A DNA stretch of 60,441 nucleotides, from the NCBI GenBank assembly GCA_013115135.1, contig JABANP010000314.1, positions 1 through 60,441 of the forward strand, in the 5' to 3' direction. Shown piece by piece: positions 1 to 12,131 of this stretch. The DNA comes from Perkinsus olseni. Taxonomy: Eukaryota > Perkinsozoa > Perkinsida > Perkinsidae. The notes under the pieces were generated by a model, which was given only the letters and a program-made list of their open reading frames with translations, made no database searches and was not told the origin of the DNA. The translations under genes and the position numbers were made by a program. The first letter of the stretch is position 1. Each line of letters begins with the position of its first letter.

Positions 1-3000
1 CAGTAACATCCGTCTTCACAGTGAGGACCGACATGCCGCATCTTGATGATGATTGTATCGGTGATCCTTCGGCCTTTCGACGAGTTCGGAAGTCCTTTTA
101 GATAGCCGTGATTATTGAGGATGTTGATGATATACCCTCACCGTCTCAGTGAAAGCGCATACTCCGTTACTCAACTTGTTACACATTAACATCCGTCTTC
201 ACAGTGAGGACCGACATGGTGCCTACATCTTGATGATGATTGTATCGGTGATCCTTCGGCCTTTCGACGAGTTCGGAAGTCCTCCCGATTGATGTCATTA
301 CTACAAGAGTTGATGAACTACTCTCACAGTCTCAGTGGAAGCGAAAGTCTTCGTTAATCAACTTGTTACACAGTAACATCCGTCTTCACAGTGAGGGACC
401 GACATGCCGCATCTTGATGATGATTGTATCGGTGATCCTTCGGCCTTTCGACGAGTTCGGAAGTCCTCCCGATTGATGTGATTACTACAAGAGTTGATGA
501 ATTACTCTCACAGTCTCAGTGGAAGCGAAAGTCTTCGTTAATCAACTTGTTACACAGTAACATCCGTCTTCACAGTGAGGACCGACATGCCGCATCTTGA
601 TGATGATTGTATCGGTGATCCTTCGGCCTTTCGACGAGTTCGGAAGTCCTCCCGATTGATGTGATTACTACAAGAGTTGATGAATTACTCTCACAGTCTC
701 AGTGGAAGCGAAAGTCTTCGTTAATCAACTTGTTACACAGTAACATCCGTCTTCACAGTGAGGACCGACATGCCGCATCTTGATGATGATTGTATCGGTG
801 ATCCTTCGGCCTTTCGACGAGTTCGGAAGTCCTCCCGATTGATGGGATTACTACAAGAATTAACGAATTACTCTCACAGTCTCAGTGGAAGCGAAAGTCT
901 TCGTTAATCAACTTGTTACACAGTAACATCCGTCTTCACAGTGAGGACCGACATGCCGCATCTTGATGATGATTGTATCGGTGATCCTTCGGCCTTTCGA
1001 CGAGTTCGGAAGTCCTTTAGATAGCCGTGATTATTGAGGATGTTGATGATATACCCTCACCGTCTCAGTGAAAGCGCATACTCCGTTACTCAACTTGTTA
1101 CACATTAACATCCGTCTTCACAGTGAGGACCGACATGGTGCCTACATCTTGATGATGATTGTATCGGTGATCCTTCGGCCTTTCGACGAGTTCGGAAGTC
1201 CTCCCGATTGATGTGATTACTACAAGAATTAACGAATTACTCTCACAGTCTCAGTGGAAGCGAAAGTCTTCGTTAATCAACTTGTTATACAGTAACATCC
1301 GTCTTCACAGTGAGGACCGACATGCCGCATCTTGATGATGATTGTATCGGTGATCCTTCGGCCTTTCGACGAGTTCGGAAGTCCTCCCGATTGATGTGAT
1401 TACTACAAGAATTAACGAATTACTCTCACAGTCTCAGTGGAAGCGAAAGTCTTCGTTAATCAACTTGTTATACAGTAACATCCGTCTTCACAGTGAGGAC
1501 CGACATGCCGCATCTTGATGATGATTGTATCGGTGATCCTTCGGCCTTTCGACGAGTTCGGAAGTCCTCCCGATTGATGGGATTACTACAAGAATTAACG
1601 AATTACTCTCACAGTCTCAGTGGAAGCGAAAGTCCTCGTTAATCAACTTGTTATACAGTAACATCCGTCTTCACAGTGAGGACCGACATGCCGCATCTTG
1701 ATGATGATTGTATCGGTGATCCTTCGGCCTTTCGACGAGTTCGGAAGTCCTCCCGATTGATGTGATTACTACAAGAGTTGATGAATTACTCTCACAGTCT
1801 CAGTGGAAGCGAAAGTCTTCGTTAATCAACTTGTTACACAGTAACATCCGTCTTCACAGTGAGGACCGACATGCCGCATCTTGATGATGATTGTATCGGT
1901 GATCCTTCGGCCTTTCGACGAGTTCGGAAGTCCTCCCGATTGATGTGATTACTACAAGAGGTGATGAATTACTCTCACCGTCTCAGTGAAAGCGAAAGTC
2001 TTCGTTTCTCAACTTGTTATACAGTAACATCCGTCTTCACAATGAGGACCGACATGCCGCATCTTGATTATGATTGTATCGGTGATCCTTCGGCCTTTCG
2101 ACGAGTTCGGAAGTCCTCCCGATTGATGTGATTACTACAAGAGTTGATGAATTACTCTCACAGTCTCAGTGGAAGCTAAAGTCTTCGTTAATCAACTTGT
2201 TACACAGTAACATCCGTCTTCACAATGAGGACCGACATGCCGCTTCTTGATGATGATTGTATCGGTGATCCTTCGGCCTTTCGACGAGTTCGGGAGTCCT
2301 TTAGATAGCCGTGATTATTGAGAGTGTTGATGATATACCCTCACCGTCTCAGTGAAAGCGCATACTCCGTTACTCAACTTGTTACACATTAACATCCGTC
2401 TTCACAGTGAGGACCGACATGGTGCCTACATCTTGATGATGATTGTATCGGTGATCCTTCGGCCTTTCGACGAGTTCGGAAGTCCTCCCGATTGATGTGA
2501 TTACTACAAGAGTTGATGAACTACTCTCACAGTCTCAGTGGAAGCGAAAGTCTTCGTTAATCAACTTGTTATACAGTAACATCCGTCTTCACAGTGAGGA
2601 CCGACATGCCGCATCTTGAAGATGATTGTATCGGTGATCCTTCGGCCTTTCGACGAGTTCGGAAGTCCTCCCGATTGATGGGATTACTACAAGAATTACC
2701 GAATTAATCTCACAGTCTCAGTGGAAGCGAAAGTCTTCGTTAATCAACTTGTTACACAGTAACATCCGTCTTCACAGTGAGGACCGACATGCCGCATCTT
2801 GATGATGATTGTATCGGTGATCCTTCGGCCTTTCGACGAGTTCGGAAGTCCTTTAGATAGCCGTGATTATTGAGGATGTTGATGATATACCCTCACCGTC
2901 TCAGTGAAAGCGCATACTCCGTTACTCAACTTGTTACACATTAACATCCGTCTTCACAGTGAGGACCGACATGGTGCCTACATCTTGATGATGATTGTAT

Positions 3001-6000
3001 CGGTGATCCTTCGGCCTTTCGACGAGTTCGGAAGTCCTCCCGATTGATGTCATTACTACAAGAGTTGATGAACTACTCTCACAGTCTCAGTGGAAGCGAA
3101 AGTCTTCGTTAATCAACTTGTTATACAGTAACATCCGTCTTCACAGTGAGGACCGACATGCCGCATCTTGATGATGATTGTATCGGTGATCCTTCGGCCT
3201 TTCGACGAGTTCGAAAGTCCTCCCGATTCATGTGATTACTACAAGAGTTGATGAATTACTCTCACAGTCTCAGTGGAAGCTAAAGTCTTCGTTAATCAAC
3301 TTGTTACACAGTAACATCCGTCTTCACAGTGAGGACCGACATGCCGCATCTTGATGATGATTGTATCGGTGATCCTTCGGCCTTTCGACGAGTTCGGGAG
3401 TCCTTTAGATAGCCGTGATTATTGAGAGTGTTGATGATATACCCTCACCGTCTCAGTGAAAGCGCATACTCCGTTACTCAACTTGTTACACATTAACATC
3501 CGTCTTCACAGTGAGGACCGACATGGTGCCTACATCTTGATGATGATTGTATCGGTGATCCTTCGGCCTTTCGACGAGTTCGGAAGTCCTCCCGATTGAT
3601 GTGATTACTACAAGAGTTGATGAACTACTCTCACAGTCTCAGTGGAAGCGAAAGGCTTCGTTAATCAACTTGTTATACAGTAACATCCGTCTTCACAGTG
3701 AGGACCGACATGCCGCATCTTGATGATGATTGTATCGGTGATCCTTCGGCCTTTCGACGAGTTCGGAAGTCCTCCCGATTGATGGGATTACTACAAGAGT
3801 TGATGAATTACTCTCACAGTCTCAGTGGAAGCGAAAGTCTTCGTTAATCAACTTGTTACACAGTAACATCCGTCTTCACAGTGAGGACCGACATGCCGCA
3901 TCTTGATGATGATTGTATCGGTGATCCTTCGGCCTTTCGACGAGTTCGGAAGTCCTTTAGATAGCCGTGATTATTGAGGATGTTGATGATATACCCTCAC
4001 CGTCTCAGTGAAAGCGCATACTCCGTTACTCAACTTGTTACACATTAACATCCGTCTTCACAGTGAGGACCGACATGGTGCCTACATCTTGATGATGATT
4101 GTATCGGTGATCCTTCGGCCTTTCGACGAGTTCGGAAGTCCTCCCGATTGATGTCATTACTACAAGAGTTGATGAACTACTCTCACAGTCTCAGTGGAAG
4201 CGAAAGTCTTCGTTAATCAACTTGTTACACAGTAACATCCGTCTTCACAGTGAGGACCGACATGCCGCATCTTGATGATGATTGTATCGGTGATCCTTCG
4301 GCCTTTCGACGAGTTCGGAAGTCCTCCCGATTGATGTGATTACTACAAGAGTTGATGAATTACTCTCACAGTCTCAGTGGAAGCGAAAGTCTTCGTTAAT
4401 CAACTTGTTACACAGTAACATCCGTCTTCACAGTGAGGACCGACATGCCGCATCTTGATGATGATTGTATCGGTGATCCTTCGGCCTTTCGACGAGTTCG
4501 GAAGTCCTCCCGATTGATGTGATTACTACAAGAGGTGATGAATTACTCTCACCGTCTCAGTGAAAGCGAAAGTCTTCGTTTCTCAACTTGTTATACAGTA
4601 ACATCCGTCTTCACAGTGAGGACCGACATGCCGCATCTTGATGATGATTGTATCGGTGATCCTTCGGCCTTTCGACGAGTTCGGAAGTCCTCCCGATTGA
4701 TGTGATTACTACAAGAGTTGATGAACTACTCTCACAGTCTCAGTGGAAGCGAAAGTCTTCGTTAATCAACTTGTTACACAGTAACATCCGTCTTCACAGT
4801 GAGGACCGACATGCCGCATCTTGATGATGATTGTATCGGTGATCCTTCGGCCTTTCGACGAGTTCGGAAGTCCTCCCGATTGATGTGATTACTACAAGAG
4901 TTGATGAATTACTCTCACAGTCTCAGTGGAAGCGAAAGTCTTCGTTAATCAACTTGTTACACAGTAACATCCGTCTTCACAGTGAGGACCGACATGGTGC
5001 CTACATCTTGATGATGATTGTATCGGTGATCCTTCGGCCTTTCGACGAGTTCGGAAGTCCTCCCGATTGATGTGATTACTACAAGAGTTGATGAATTACT
5101 CTCACAGTCTCAGTGGAAGCGAAAGTCTTCGTTAATCAACTTGTTACACAGTAACATCCGTCTTCACAGTGAGGACCGACATGCCGCATCTTGATGATGA
5201 TTGTATCGGTGATCCTTCGGCCTTTCGACGAGTTCGGAAGTCCTCCCGATTGATGTGATTACTACAAGAGTTGATGAACTACTCTCACAGTCTCAGTGGA
5301 AGCGAAAGTCTTCGTTAATCAACTTGTTACACAGTAACATCCGTCTTCACAGTGAGGACCGACATGCCGCATCTTGATGATGATTGTATCGGTGATCCTT
5401 CGGCCTTTCGACGAGTTCGGAAGTCCTCCCGATTGATGTGATTACTACAAGAGTTGATGAATTACTCTCACAGTCTCAGTGGAAGCGAAAGTCTTCGTTA
5501 ATCAACTTGTTACACAGTAACATCCGTCTTCACAGTGAGGACCGACATGCCGCATCTTGATGATGATTGTATCGGTGATCCTTCGGCCTTTCGACGAGTT
5601 CGGAAGTCCTCCCGATTGATGTGATTACTACAAGAGTTGATGAACTACTCTCACAGTCTCAGTGGAAGCGAAAGGCTTCGTTAATCAACTTGTTACACAG
5701 TAACATCCGTCTTCACAGTGAGGACCGACATGCCGCATCTTGATGATGATTGTATCGGTGATCCTTCGGCCTTTCGACGAGTTCGGAAGTCCTCCCGATT
5801 GATGTGATTACTACAAGAGTTGATGAACTACTCTCACAGTCTCAGTGGAAGCGAAAGGCTTCGTTACTCAACTTGTTACACATTAACATCCGTCTTCACA
5901 GTGAGGACCGACATGCCGCATCTTGATGATGATTGTATCGGTGATCCTTCGGCCTTTCGACGAGTTCGGAAGTCCTCCCGATTGATGTGATTACTACAAG

Positions 6001-9000
6001 AGTTGATGAATTACTCTCACAGTCTCAGTGGAAGCGAAAGTCTTCGTTAATCAACTTGTTATACAGTAACATCCGTCTTCACAGTGAGGACCGACATGCC
6101 GCATCTTGATGATGATTGTATCGGTGATCCTTCGGCCTTTCGACGAGTTCGGAAGTCCTTTAGATAGCCGTGATTATTGAGAGTGTTGATGATATACCCT
6201 CACCGTCTCAGTGAAAGCGCATACTCCGTTACTCAACTTGTTACACATTAACATCCGTCTTCACAGTGAGGACCGACATGCCGCATCTTGATGATGATTT
6301 TATCGGTGATCCTTCGGCCTTTCGGCGAGCTCGGAAGTCCTCCCGATTGATGTGATTACTACAAGAGTTGATGAACTACTCTCACAGTCTCAGTGGAAGC
6401 GAAAGTCTTCGTTAATCAACTTGTTACACAGTAACATCCGTCTTCACAGTGAGGACCGACATGCCGCATCTTGATGATGATTGTATCGGTGATCCTTCGG
6501 CCTTTCGACGAGTCCGGAAGTCCTCCCGATTGATGTGATTACTACAAGAGTTGATGAACTACTCTCACAGTCTCAGTGGAAGCGAAAGTCTTCGTTAATC
6601 AACTTGTTACACAGTAACATCCGTCTTCACAGTGAGGACCGACATGCCGCATCTTGATGATGATTGTATCGGTGATCCTTCGGCCTTTCGACGAGTTCGG
6701 AAGTCCTCCCGATTGATGTGATTACTACAAGAGTTGATGAATTACCCTCACAGTCTCAGTGGAAAGCGAAAGTCTCCGTTACTCAACTTGTTATACAGTA
6801 ACATCCGTCTTCACAGTGAGGACCGACATGCCGCATCTTGATGATGATTGTATCGGTGATCCTTCGGCCTTTCGACGAGTTCGGAAGTCCTCCCGATTGA
6901 TGTGATTACTACAAGAGTTGATGAACTACTCTCACAGTCTCAGTGGAAGCGAAAGTCTTCGTTAATCAACTTGTTACACAGTAACATCCGTCTTCACAGT
7001 GAGGACCGACATGCCGCATCGTCCTCCCGATTGATGTGATTACTACAAGTGTTGATGAACTACTCTCACAGTCTCAGTGGAAAGCGAAAGTCTCCGTTAC
7101 TCAACTTGTTATACAGTAACATCCGTCTTCACAGTGAGGACCGACATGCCGCATCTTGATGATGATTGTATCGGTGATCCTTCGGCCTTTCGACGAGTTC
7201 GGAAGTCCTCCCGATTGATGTCATTACTACAAGAGTTGATGAACTACTCTCACAGTCTCAGTGGAAGCGAAAGTCCTCGTTACTCAACTTGTTATACAGT
7301 AACATCCGTCTTCACAGTGAGGACCGACATGCCGCATCTTGATGATGATTGTATCGGTGATCCTTCGGCCTTTCGACGAGTTCGGGAGGCCTTTAGATAG
7401 CCGTGATTATTGAGAGTGTTGATGATATACCCTCAGCGTCTCAGTGAAAGCGCATACTCCGTTACTCAACTTGTTATACAGTAACATCCGTCTTCACAGT
7501 GAGGACCGACATGCCGCATCTTGATGATGATTGTATCGGTGATCCTTCGGCCTTTCGGCGAGTTCGGAAGTCCTCCCGATTGATGTGATTACTACAAGAG
7601 GTGATGAATTACTCTCACAGTCTCAGTGGAAGCGAAAGTCTTCGTTAATCAACTTGTTATACAGTAACATCCGTCTTCACAATGAGGACCGACATGCCGC
7701 TTCTTGATGATGATTGTATCGGTGATCCTTCGGCCTTTCGACGAGTTCGGAAGTCCTCCCGATTGATGTGATTACTACAAGAGTTGATGAACTACTCTCA
7801 CAGTCTCAGTGGAAGCGAAAGTCCTCGTTAATCAACTTGTTACACATCAACATCCGTCTTCACAGTGAGGACCGACATGGTGCCTACATCTTGATGATGA
7901 TTGTATCGGTGATCCTTCGGCCTTTCGGCGAGTTCGGAAGTCCTCCCGATTGATGTGATTACTACAAGAGGTGATTAATTACTCTCACCGTCTCAGTGAA
8001 AGCGAAAGTCTTCGTTTCTCAACTTGTTATACAGTTACATCCGTCTTCACAGTGAGGACCGACATGACGCTTGTTGATGATGATTGTATCGGTGATCCTT
8101 CGGCCTTTCGACGAGTTCGGAAGTCCTCCCGATTGATGTGATTACTACAAGAGTTGATGAACTACTCTCACAGTCTCGGTGGAAGCGAAGGTCTTCGTTA
8201 ATCAACTTGTTACACAGTAACATCCGTCTTCACAGTGAGGACCGACATGTCGCATCTTGATGATGATTGTATCGGTGATCCTTCGGCCTTTCGACGAGTT
8301 CGGGAGTCCTTTAGATAGCCGTGATTATTGAGAGTGTTGATGATATACCCTCAGCGTCTCAGTGAAAGCGCATACTCCGTTACTCAACTTGTTATACAGT
8401 AACATCCGTCTTCACAGTGAGGACCGACATGCCGCATCTTGATGATGATTGTATCGGTGATCCTTCGGCCTTTCGACGAGCTCGGAAGTCCTCCCGATTG
8501 ATGTGATTACTACAAGAGTTGATGAACTACTCTCATAGTCTCAGTGGAAGCTAAAGTCTTCGTTAATCAACTTGTTATACAGTAACATCCGTCTTCACAG
8601 TGAGGACCGACATGCCGCATCTTGATGATGATTGTATCGGTGATCCTTCGGCCTTTCGACGAGCTCGGAAGTCCTCCCGATTGATGTGATTACTACAAGA
8701 GTTGATGAACTACTCTCACAGTCTCAGTGGAAGCTAAAGTCTTCGTCAATCAACTTGTTATACAGTAACATCCGTCTTCACAATGAGGACCGACATGCCG
8801 CATCTTGATGATGATTGTATCGGTGATCCTTCGGCCTTTCGACGAGCTCGGAAGTCCTCCCGATTGATGTGATTACTACAAGAGTTGATGAACTACTCTC
8901 ACAGTCTCAGTGGAAGCTAAAGTCTTCGTCAATCAACTTGTTATACAGTAACATCCGTCTTCACAGTGAGGACCGACATGCCGCATCTTGATGATGATTG

Positions 9001-9353
9001 TATCGGTGATCCTTCGGCCTTTCGACGAGCTCGGAAGTCCTCCCGATTGATGTGATTACTACAAGAGTTGATGAACTACTCTCACAGTCTCAGTGGAAGC
9101 GAAAGGCTTCGTTAATCAACTTGTTACACAGTAACGTCCGTCTTCACAATGAGGACCGACATGCCGCTTCTTGATGATGATTGTATCGGTGATCCTTCGG
9201 CCTTTCGACGAGTTCGGAAGTCCTCCCAATTGATGTGATTACTACAAGAGTTGATGAACTACTCTCACAGTCTCAGTGGAAGCGAAAGGCTTCGTTAATC
9301 AACTTGTTACACAGTAACGTCCGTCTTCACAGTGAGGACCGACATGCCGCATC
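1..9353. repeat. Satellite array, ~183-bp monomer, about 51 copies
   Basis: Head-to-tail tandem repeat running from the window edge to 9353. Landmark words such as CAGTAACATCCGTCTTCACA recur every 183-184 bp (for example at 371, 555 and 738). Most monomers differ by a few substitutions; the array ends abruptly at 9353 inside a monomer. The short ORFs in it, such as 4885-5070, 7077-7400 and 7768-7953, are readings of the repeat and start at GTG or similar codons, so they are not treated as genes. The unit length is in the nucleosomal range typical of eukaryotic satellites. Whether the array is centromeric, subtelomeric or interstitial cannot be told from sequence. The left boundary is outside the window. 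Confidence 0.97.
2301..4140. repeat. Higher-order block with divergent B-type monomers
   Basis: A divergent monomer half beginning TTAGATAGCCGTGATTATTG replaces the usual CCCGATTGATGTGATTACTA half. It starts near 98, 1017, 2301, 2853, 3405, 3957, 6160, 7393 and 8311. The four starts from 2301 to 3957 are exactly 552 bp apart, which is three monomers. Most B halves are followed by a monomer carrying a 4-bp longer variant (GGTGCCTAC in place of GCCGC). This is a local three-monomer higher-order repeat with irregular 5-, 7- and 12-monomer spacing elsewhere. Confidence 0.85.
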
Positions 9354-9638
9354 AGCTACCAACCCAAGGTAGTAAAATCATGTCTTCAGAAATCAGCAGA
9401 AATCAGTACCTGATTTATCATTCAAATTATTCACTGCGATCACACTGATCCCTCCGAATCAGGATTCGCATACCTATCTAGAGAAATAGAGAGATCTCCG
9501 GGGGAAAACAACTTCCGGGCAAGTAGGGAACATTCGGGGAAATTGAAGTGCGTTCGGGGAACAAATAGTATTATTTGGGGAAAAAGAGGAAAATTCGGGG
9601 CGGGCGAGATTTTTTCGGGCGCCGGTAAGCATCTGCCT
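9354..9638. other. Satellite/retroelement junction with TTCGGGGAA-like motifs
   Basis: Unique-looking sequence between the satellite and element C. From about 9530 to 9612 it repeats short words related to TTCGGGGAA and TTTGGGGAA. A small ORF at 9543-9785 runs through it but lacks recognisable features. I see no gene here. Confidence 0.5.
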
Positions 9639-9707
9639 GCGATTCCACCATGGATTACGCTCTTGTGTGAGCTATTACTTCCTTTGTTGAGCCCCAGTCA
9701 TGGCACA
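9639..9707 (+). repeat. Truncated 5' LTR of element C
   Basis: Identical to the last ~69 bp of the 3' LTR, starting GCGATTCCACCATGGATTAC. The upstream sequence (9600-9638) does not match the beginning of the 3' LTR, so the 5' LTR has lost its first half. Confidence 0.8.
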
Positions 9708-10470
9708 TGGTGGAGAACCCGGGCCTCTTCTCGAGTTCCTCGACCTTGGCTCCATCGACGATCTACACTACTTGACCCCCGTTGACTTGGATGACCACCT
9801 CCGAGCTCAAGACGCCTCGCCTGCTATGAAAGCGGCGATGCGCCGACTTTTTCAGCTTCACTGCAAGCCCTTTTGTACTTCAACCTCAAGTACTACTTCT
9901 CTCTCCCGCCCCTCCCAGGCACCCTTGCCTGCCTCTGTGGGTGCACAGAATCCGAGTCTCCTCGTGACCTACGACCTCAGCCTCTCTGGCAATGACCACG
10001 TCCCTGCCAACACTCCCACAACGTTCCTTGCCGCTTACCGTGGCCGCACTGATGACCGACCACCCTATCTCCACAAGCACAATCCTGCCAGCTCCACCCC
10101 ACAACCTTCTACTTCGCCTTCCCCTACCACTATGGTTTGCGTTGCCGACTCCGCCCATGCCGCCCCCTCACTTCCTGATTGCACCGTACGGTCTCTAGCC
10201 TTCGGTTTCTCTCGCCTTGTGATTGACACTGGTTGCTCCCACTCTCTCCTTTCTCACGATGCCGCGCTCCATCTTCAACGTCATATCGGCAACTGCTCTA
10301 CTACTCTGGCACTTGACCCCGTTGCTACTCCTTACAGCCGATATGCCGGTCTCTCGCCTTGTCCCACTACGACCCTTCCCCACCCAACCCACGACCCCTA
10401 TGGCTACTGTGACGACAACGCTTATGACACTCTTCCTGTGCCCATTCACGACGATTACGACACGGACTAA
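9700..10470 (+). CDS. gag/protease remnant ORF of element C
   Basis: This 256-codon ORF opens with an ATG in the last bases of the 5' LTR and ends well before the 3' LTR. The first 60 residues resemble a short gag-like segment rich in Leu and Asp. A Ser/Thr/Pro-rich linker follows. Near residue 175 there is LVIDTGCSHSLLSHDA, matching the retropepsin active-site pattern (hydrophobic-hydrophobic-Asp-Thr-Gly-Cys/Ser). No zinc knuckle, reverse transcriptase or integrase is present, so the element is probably non-autonomous after internal deletion. Composition is strongly C/T-biased on this strand. The protease call rests on this one motif and its retroelement context. Confidence 0.6.
   Translation: MAHGGEPGPLLEFLDLGSIDDLHYLTPVDLDDHLRAQDASPAMKAAMRRLFQLHCKPFCTSTSSTTSLSRPSQAPLPASVGAQNPSLLVTYDLSLSGNDHVPANTPTTFLAAYRGRTDDRPPYLHKHNPASSTPQPSTSPSPTTMVCVADSAHAAPSLPDCTVRSLAFGFSRLVIDTGCSHSLLSHDAALHLQRHIGNCSTTLALDPVATPYSRYAGLSPCPTTTLPHPTHDPYGYCDDNAYDTLPVPIHDDYDTD
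9708..9723 (+). promoter_or_regulatory. Primer-binding site of element C
   Basis: TGGTGGAGAACCCGGG directly follows the LTR. Its complement ends in CCA and can be parsed as T-stem, seven-base acceptor strand, discriminator and CCA of a tRNA. The tRNA species was not identified. Confidence 0.6.
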
Positions 10471-10704
10471 CACCTGCCTATCGCTAACCCCTCATCGATG
10501 ATTAGTATCCGTTGTATACTTTCACTCTACGTGTTGTTTACTTCAACACAACAAACCGTTTGTGATCATCCACTATTTATTCTTATACGATATATTGTAA
10601 ACCTTCTTCTCCATCACCTGCTATGTATACGCCTTTTACATCCCACTCCATTTTGATGATTAATCACGCTTCACATGCCTTTAACGATGTATACACACTT
10701 TTTT

Positions 10705-10718
10705 GAAAGGGGGGAGGA
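10705..10718 (+). promoter_or_regulatory. Polypurine tract of element C
   Basis: GAAAGGGGGGAGGA lies immediately before the TGTTGACC start of the 3' LTR, the expected place for the plus-strand priming purine tract. Confidence 0.75.
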
Positions 10719-10842
10719 TGTTGACCAATACCTTGGTCACTTGCTCTCTTACTCGATCCTCTAACCCTCTTGTGCGATTCCACCATGGATTACGCTCTTG
10801 TGTGAGCTATTACTTCCTTTGTTGAGCCCCAGTCATGGCACA
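10719..10842 (+). repeat. 3' LTR of element C (124 bp)
   Basis: It begins TGTTGACCAATACCTTGG, ends CATGGCACA, and has short inverted termini TGT/ACA. Its last ~69 bp are identical to 9639-9707. Confidence 0.8.
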
Positions 10843-11418
10843 ATAACCATACTTGGCACGGACGGACTCGAACTTATAGAGCATATCTACCAACACTTCG
10901 GGCCGATCTAGACCGGAAGGTCGTCCCAAGTCATCCAGCAGGTTACTCTCGAAGGCTCTCATAGACCGGGCCGAAAATACGTAACTGTTCTTGGCTAGAG
11001 GGCGTTCTCGACTAAGCCTCATAACCACAGGCAGGGCAGCTTCAAGATGTCGATAGCAACAGAACAGCACGTCGCATTCCGATCTTACTTCGCCATCCGT
11101 AGCACCACCAGAGCAATGAATAGTCACAGACATCGCGCCGAGCTGGGCCGAATGGAGCCAACGGAGAATACCAGCCGCAGAGACGATACGCGGCTCCGCA
11201 GGCCAAGCTTCTTCACGAGAATCCTTACCTCTCTCGGGACCCTCACCGAGCTCACTGAGGAACAGTAGGCGGGCCGAACACTCTTCGTCGAAACTTGGAA
11301 CCACACCAGCAACCAAGGGATGGTTGTAGGCGACAAAGTCCTTATCCAAGAAGTTCGGACAGCCATAGGTATCATTGAAGCAGGCGGGTCTTGCTGGTTG
11401 AAGGTCTCGACGAAGCAT
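10843..11418 (-). CDS. Unknown ORF downstream of element B pol
   Basis: A minus-strand frame open for about 190 codons runs from 11418 until it enters the element C LTR (in-frame stop near 10810). A second frame starting at 11489 (MPSVLTKLQELLGV...) overlaps its beginning, suggesting a frameshift or small intron near 11400. No domain is recognised. The segment carries three exact GGGCCGAA words (10968, 11145, 11271), like element B, so it probably belongs to that element as an extra ORF or to a relative. Its 3' end is cut by element C. Function unknown. Confidence 0.4.
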
Positions 11419-11489
11419 TGCGGATTATCTCCTCGCTTCTCAGGCCGAACTCCAAGAAGCTCCTGAAGTTTGGTCAACACGCTAGGCAT

Positions 11490-12131
11490 TGAATAAACAG
11501 CCTACAAGCCAGCAAACAGTAGCGAATATGACTCTACAGTATAACAACGAATAATACGGTCGAGCCACAATGACATGAGCATAAGAATGAGTATCAAATC
11601 ACAGGAGCGTTTCTCGAGGAGCAGTTATTCACTAGAAACGTCCGAGGAACAAAGCGCGCGTCACACGTGCACGCAAAAACGGGACAGTCAATCAACGGTC
11701 ACCGAACACTTCGAATATCATCGAATTAGAATGCCTCAACCACACCATCCGTAGGCAGGTGCAGGAGGACTACAAAATGTGATCACGACTTGCAACGAAC
11801 GTTCTCTACAATAATTCAAGCGCGCAAAAACTTACAAGGGCCTAAAATTCACAGCCCAATAGTACGAAGGGTCAACATTACACGAACCCTACGATACAAG
11901 GAGGACACTACAGTCCCGCTCAGAAGTTGACGTCAATACACAGGAACAATACATACAACGTTGTAGCCCTTACATACAGGCAAGATAACAGACCTTGGAT
12001 ACGATCTCGAGAATTACATAATTACATGGTTACACAGAGGCGCCAAAGGAGAAGTAGTCAATAAGAAAATCCAACACTTCCCTCCCCGCAAAATCCTGAT
12101 GCAGGGCCGAAGCAGGATTTTATAGCATCAA
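11490..12131 (-). other. 3' noncoding region of element B with purine tract
   Basis: No coding potential. On the minus strand, GCGGGGAGGGAAG (12089-12077) is a polypurine tract immediately followed by TGTTGGATTTTC, the probable start of the 3' LTR at 12076. The other LTR end and the matching 5' LTR were not found by eye. Confidence 0.55.

Larger units (their letters stand above)
9639..10842 (+). mobile_element. Deleted LTR retrotransposon (element C)
   Basis: A ~69-bp segment ending TGGCACA (9639-9707) recurs exactly at the end of a 124-bp segment at 10719-10842, which begins TGTTGACC and ends GGCACA. These are read as a truncated 5' LTR and a complete 3' LTR (TG..CA ends). A tRNA-primer-like site follows the first copy and a purine tract precedes the second. 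The interior codes for only one short gag/protease-like ORF, so reverse transcriptase and integrase are gone. No target-site duplication can be checked because the 5' LTR is truncated. Confidence 0.8.

Noticed and set aside
4885..7953. ORFs of 61-107 codons inside the satellite array
   Set aside because: They read the tandem repeat, mostly begin at non-ATG codons, and repeat the same peptide; their length follows from monomer register, not selection.
1..9353. A CRISPR-like array
   Set aside because: The repeats are contiguous ~183-bp monomers without unique spacers, and the genome is eukaryotic.
9886..10473. Minus-strand ORFs of ~90 codons within element C
   Set aside because: Shadows of the plus-strand ORF with its DTG motif; no independent features.
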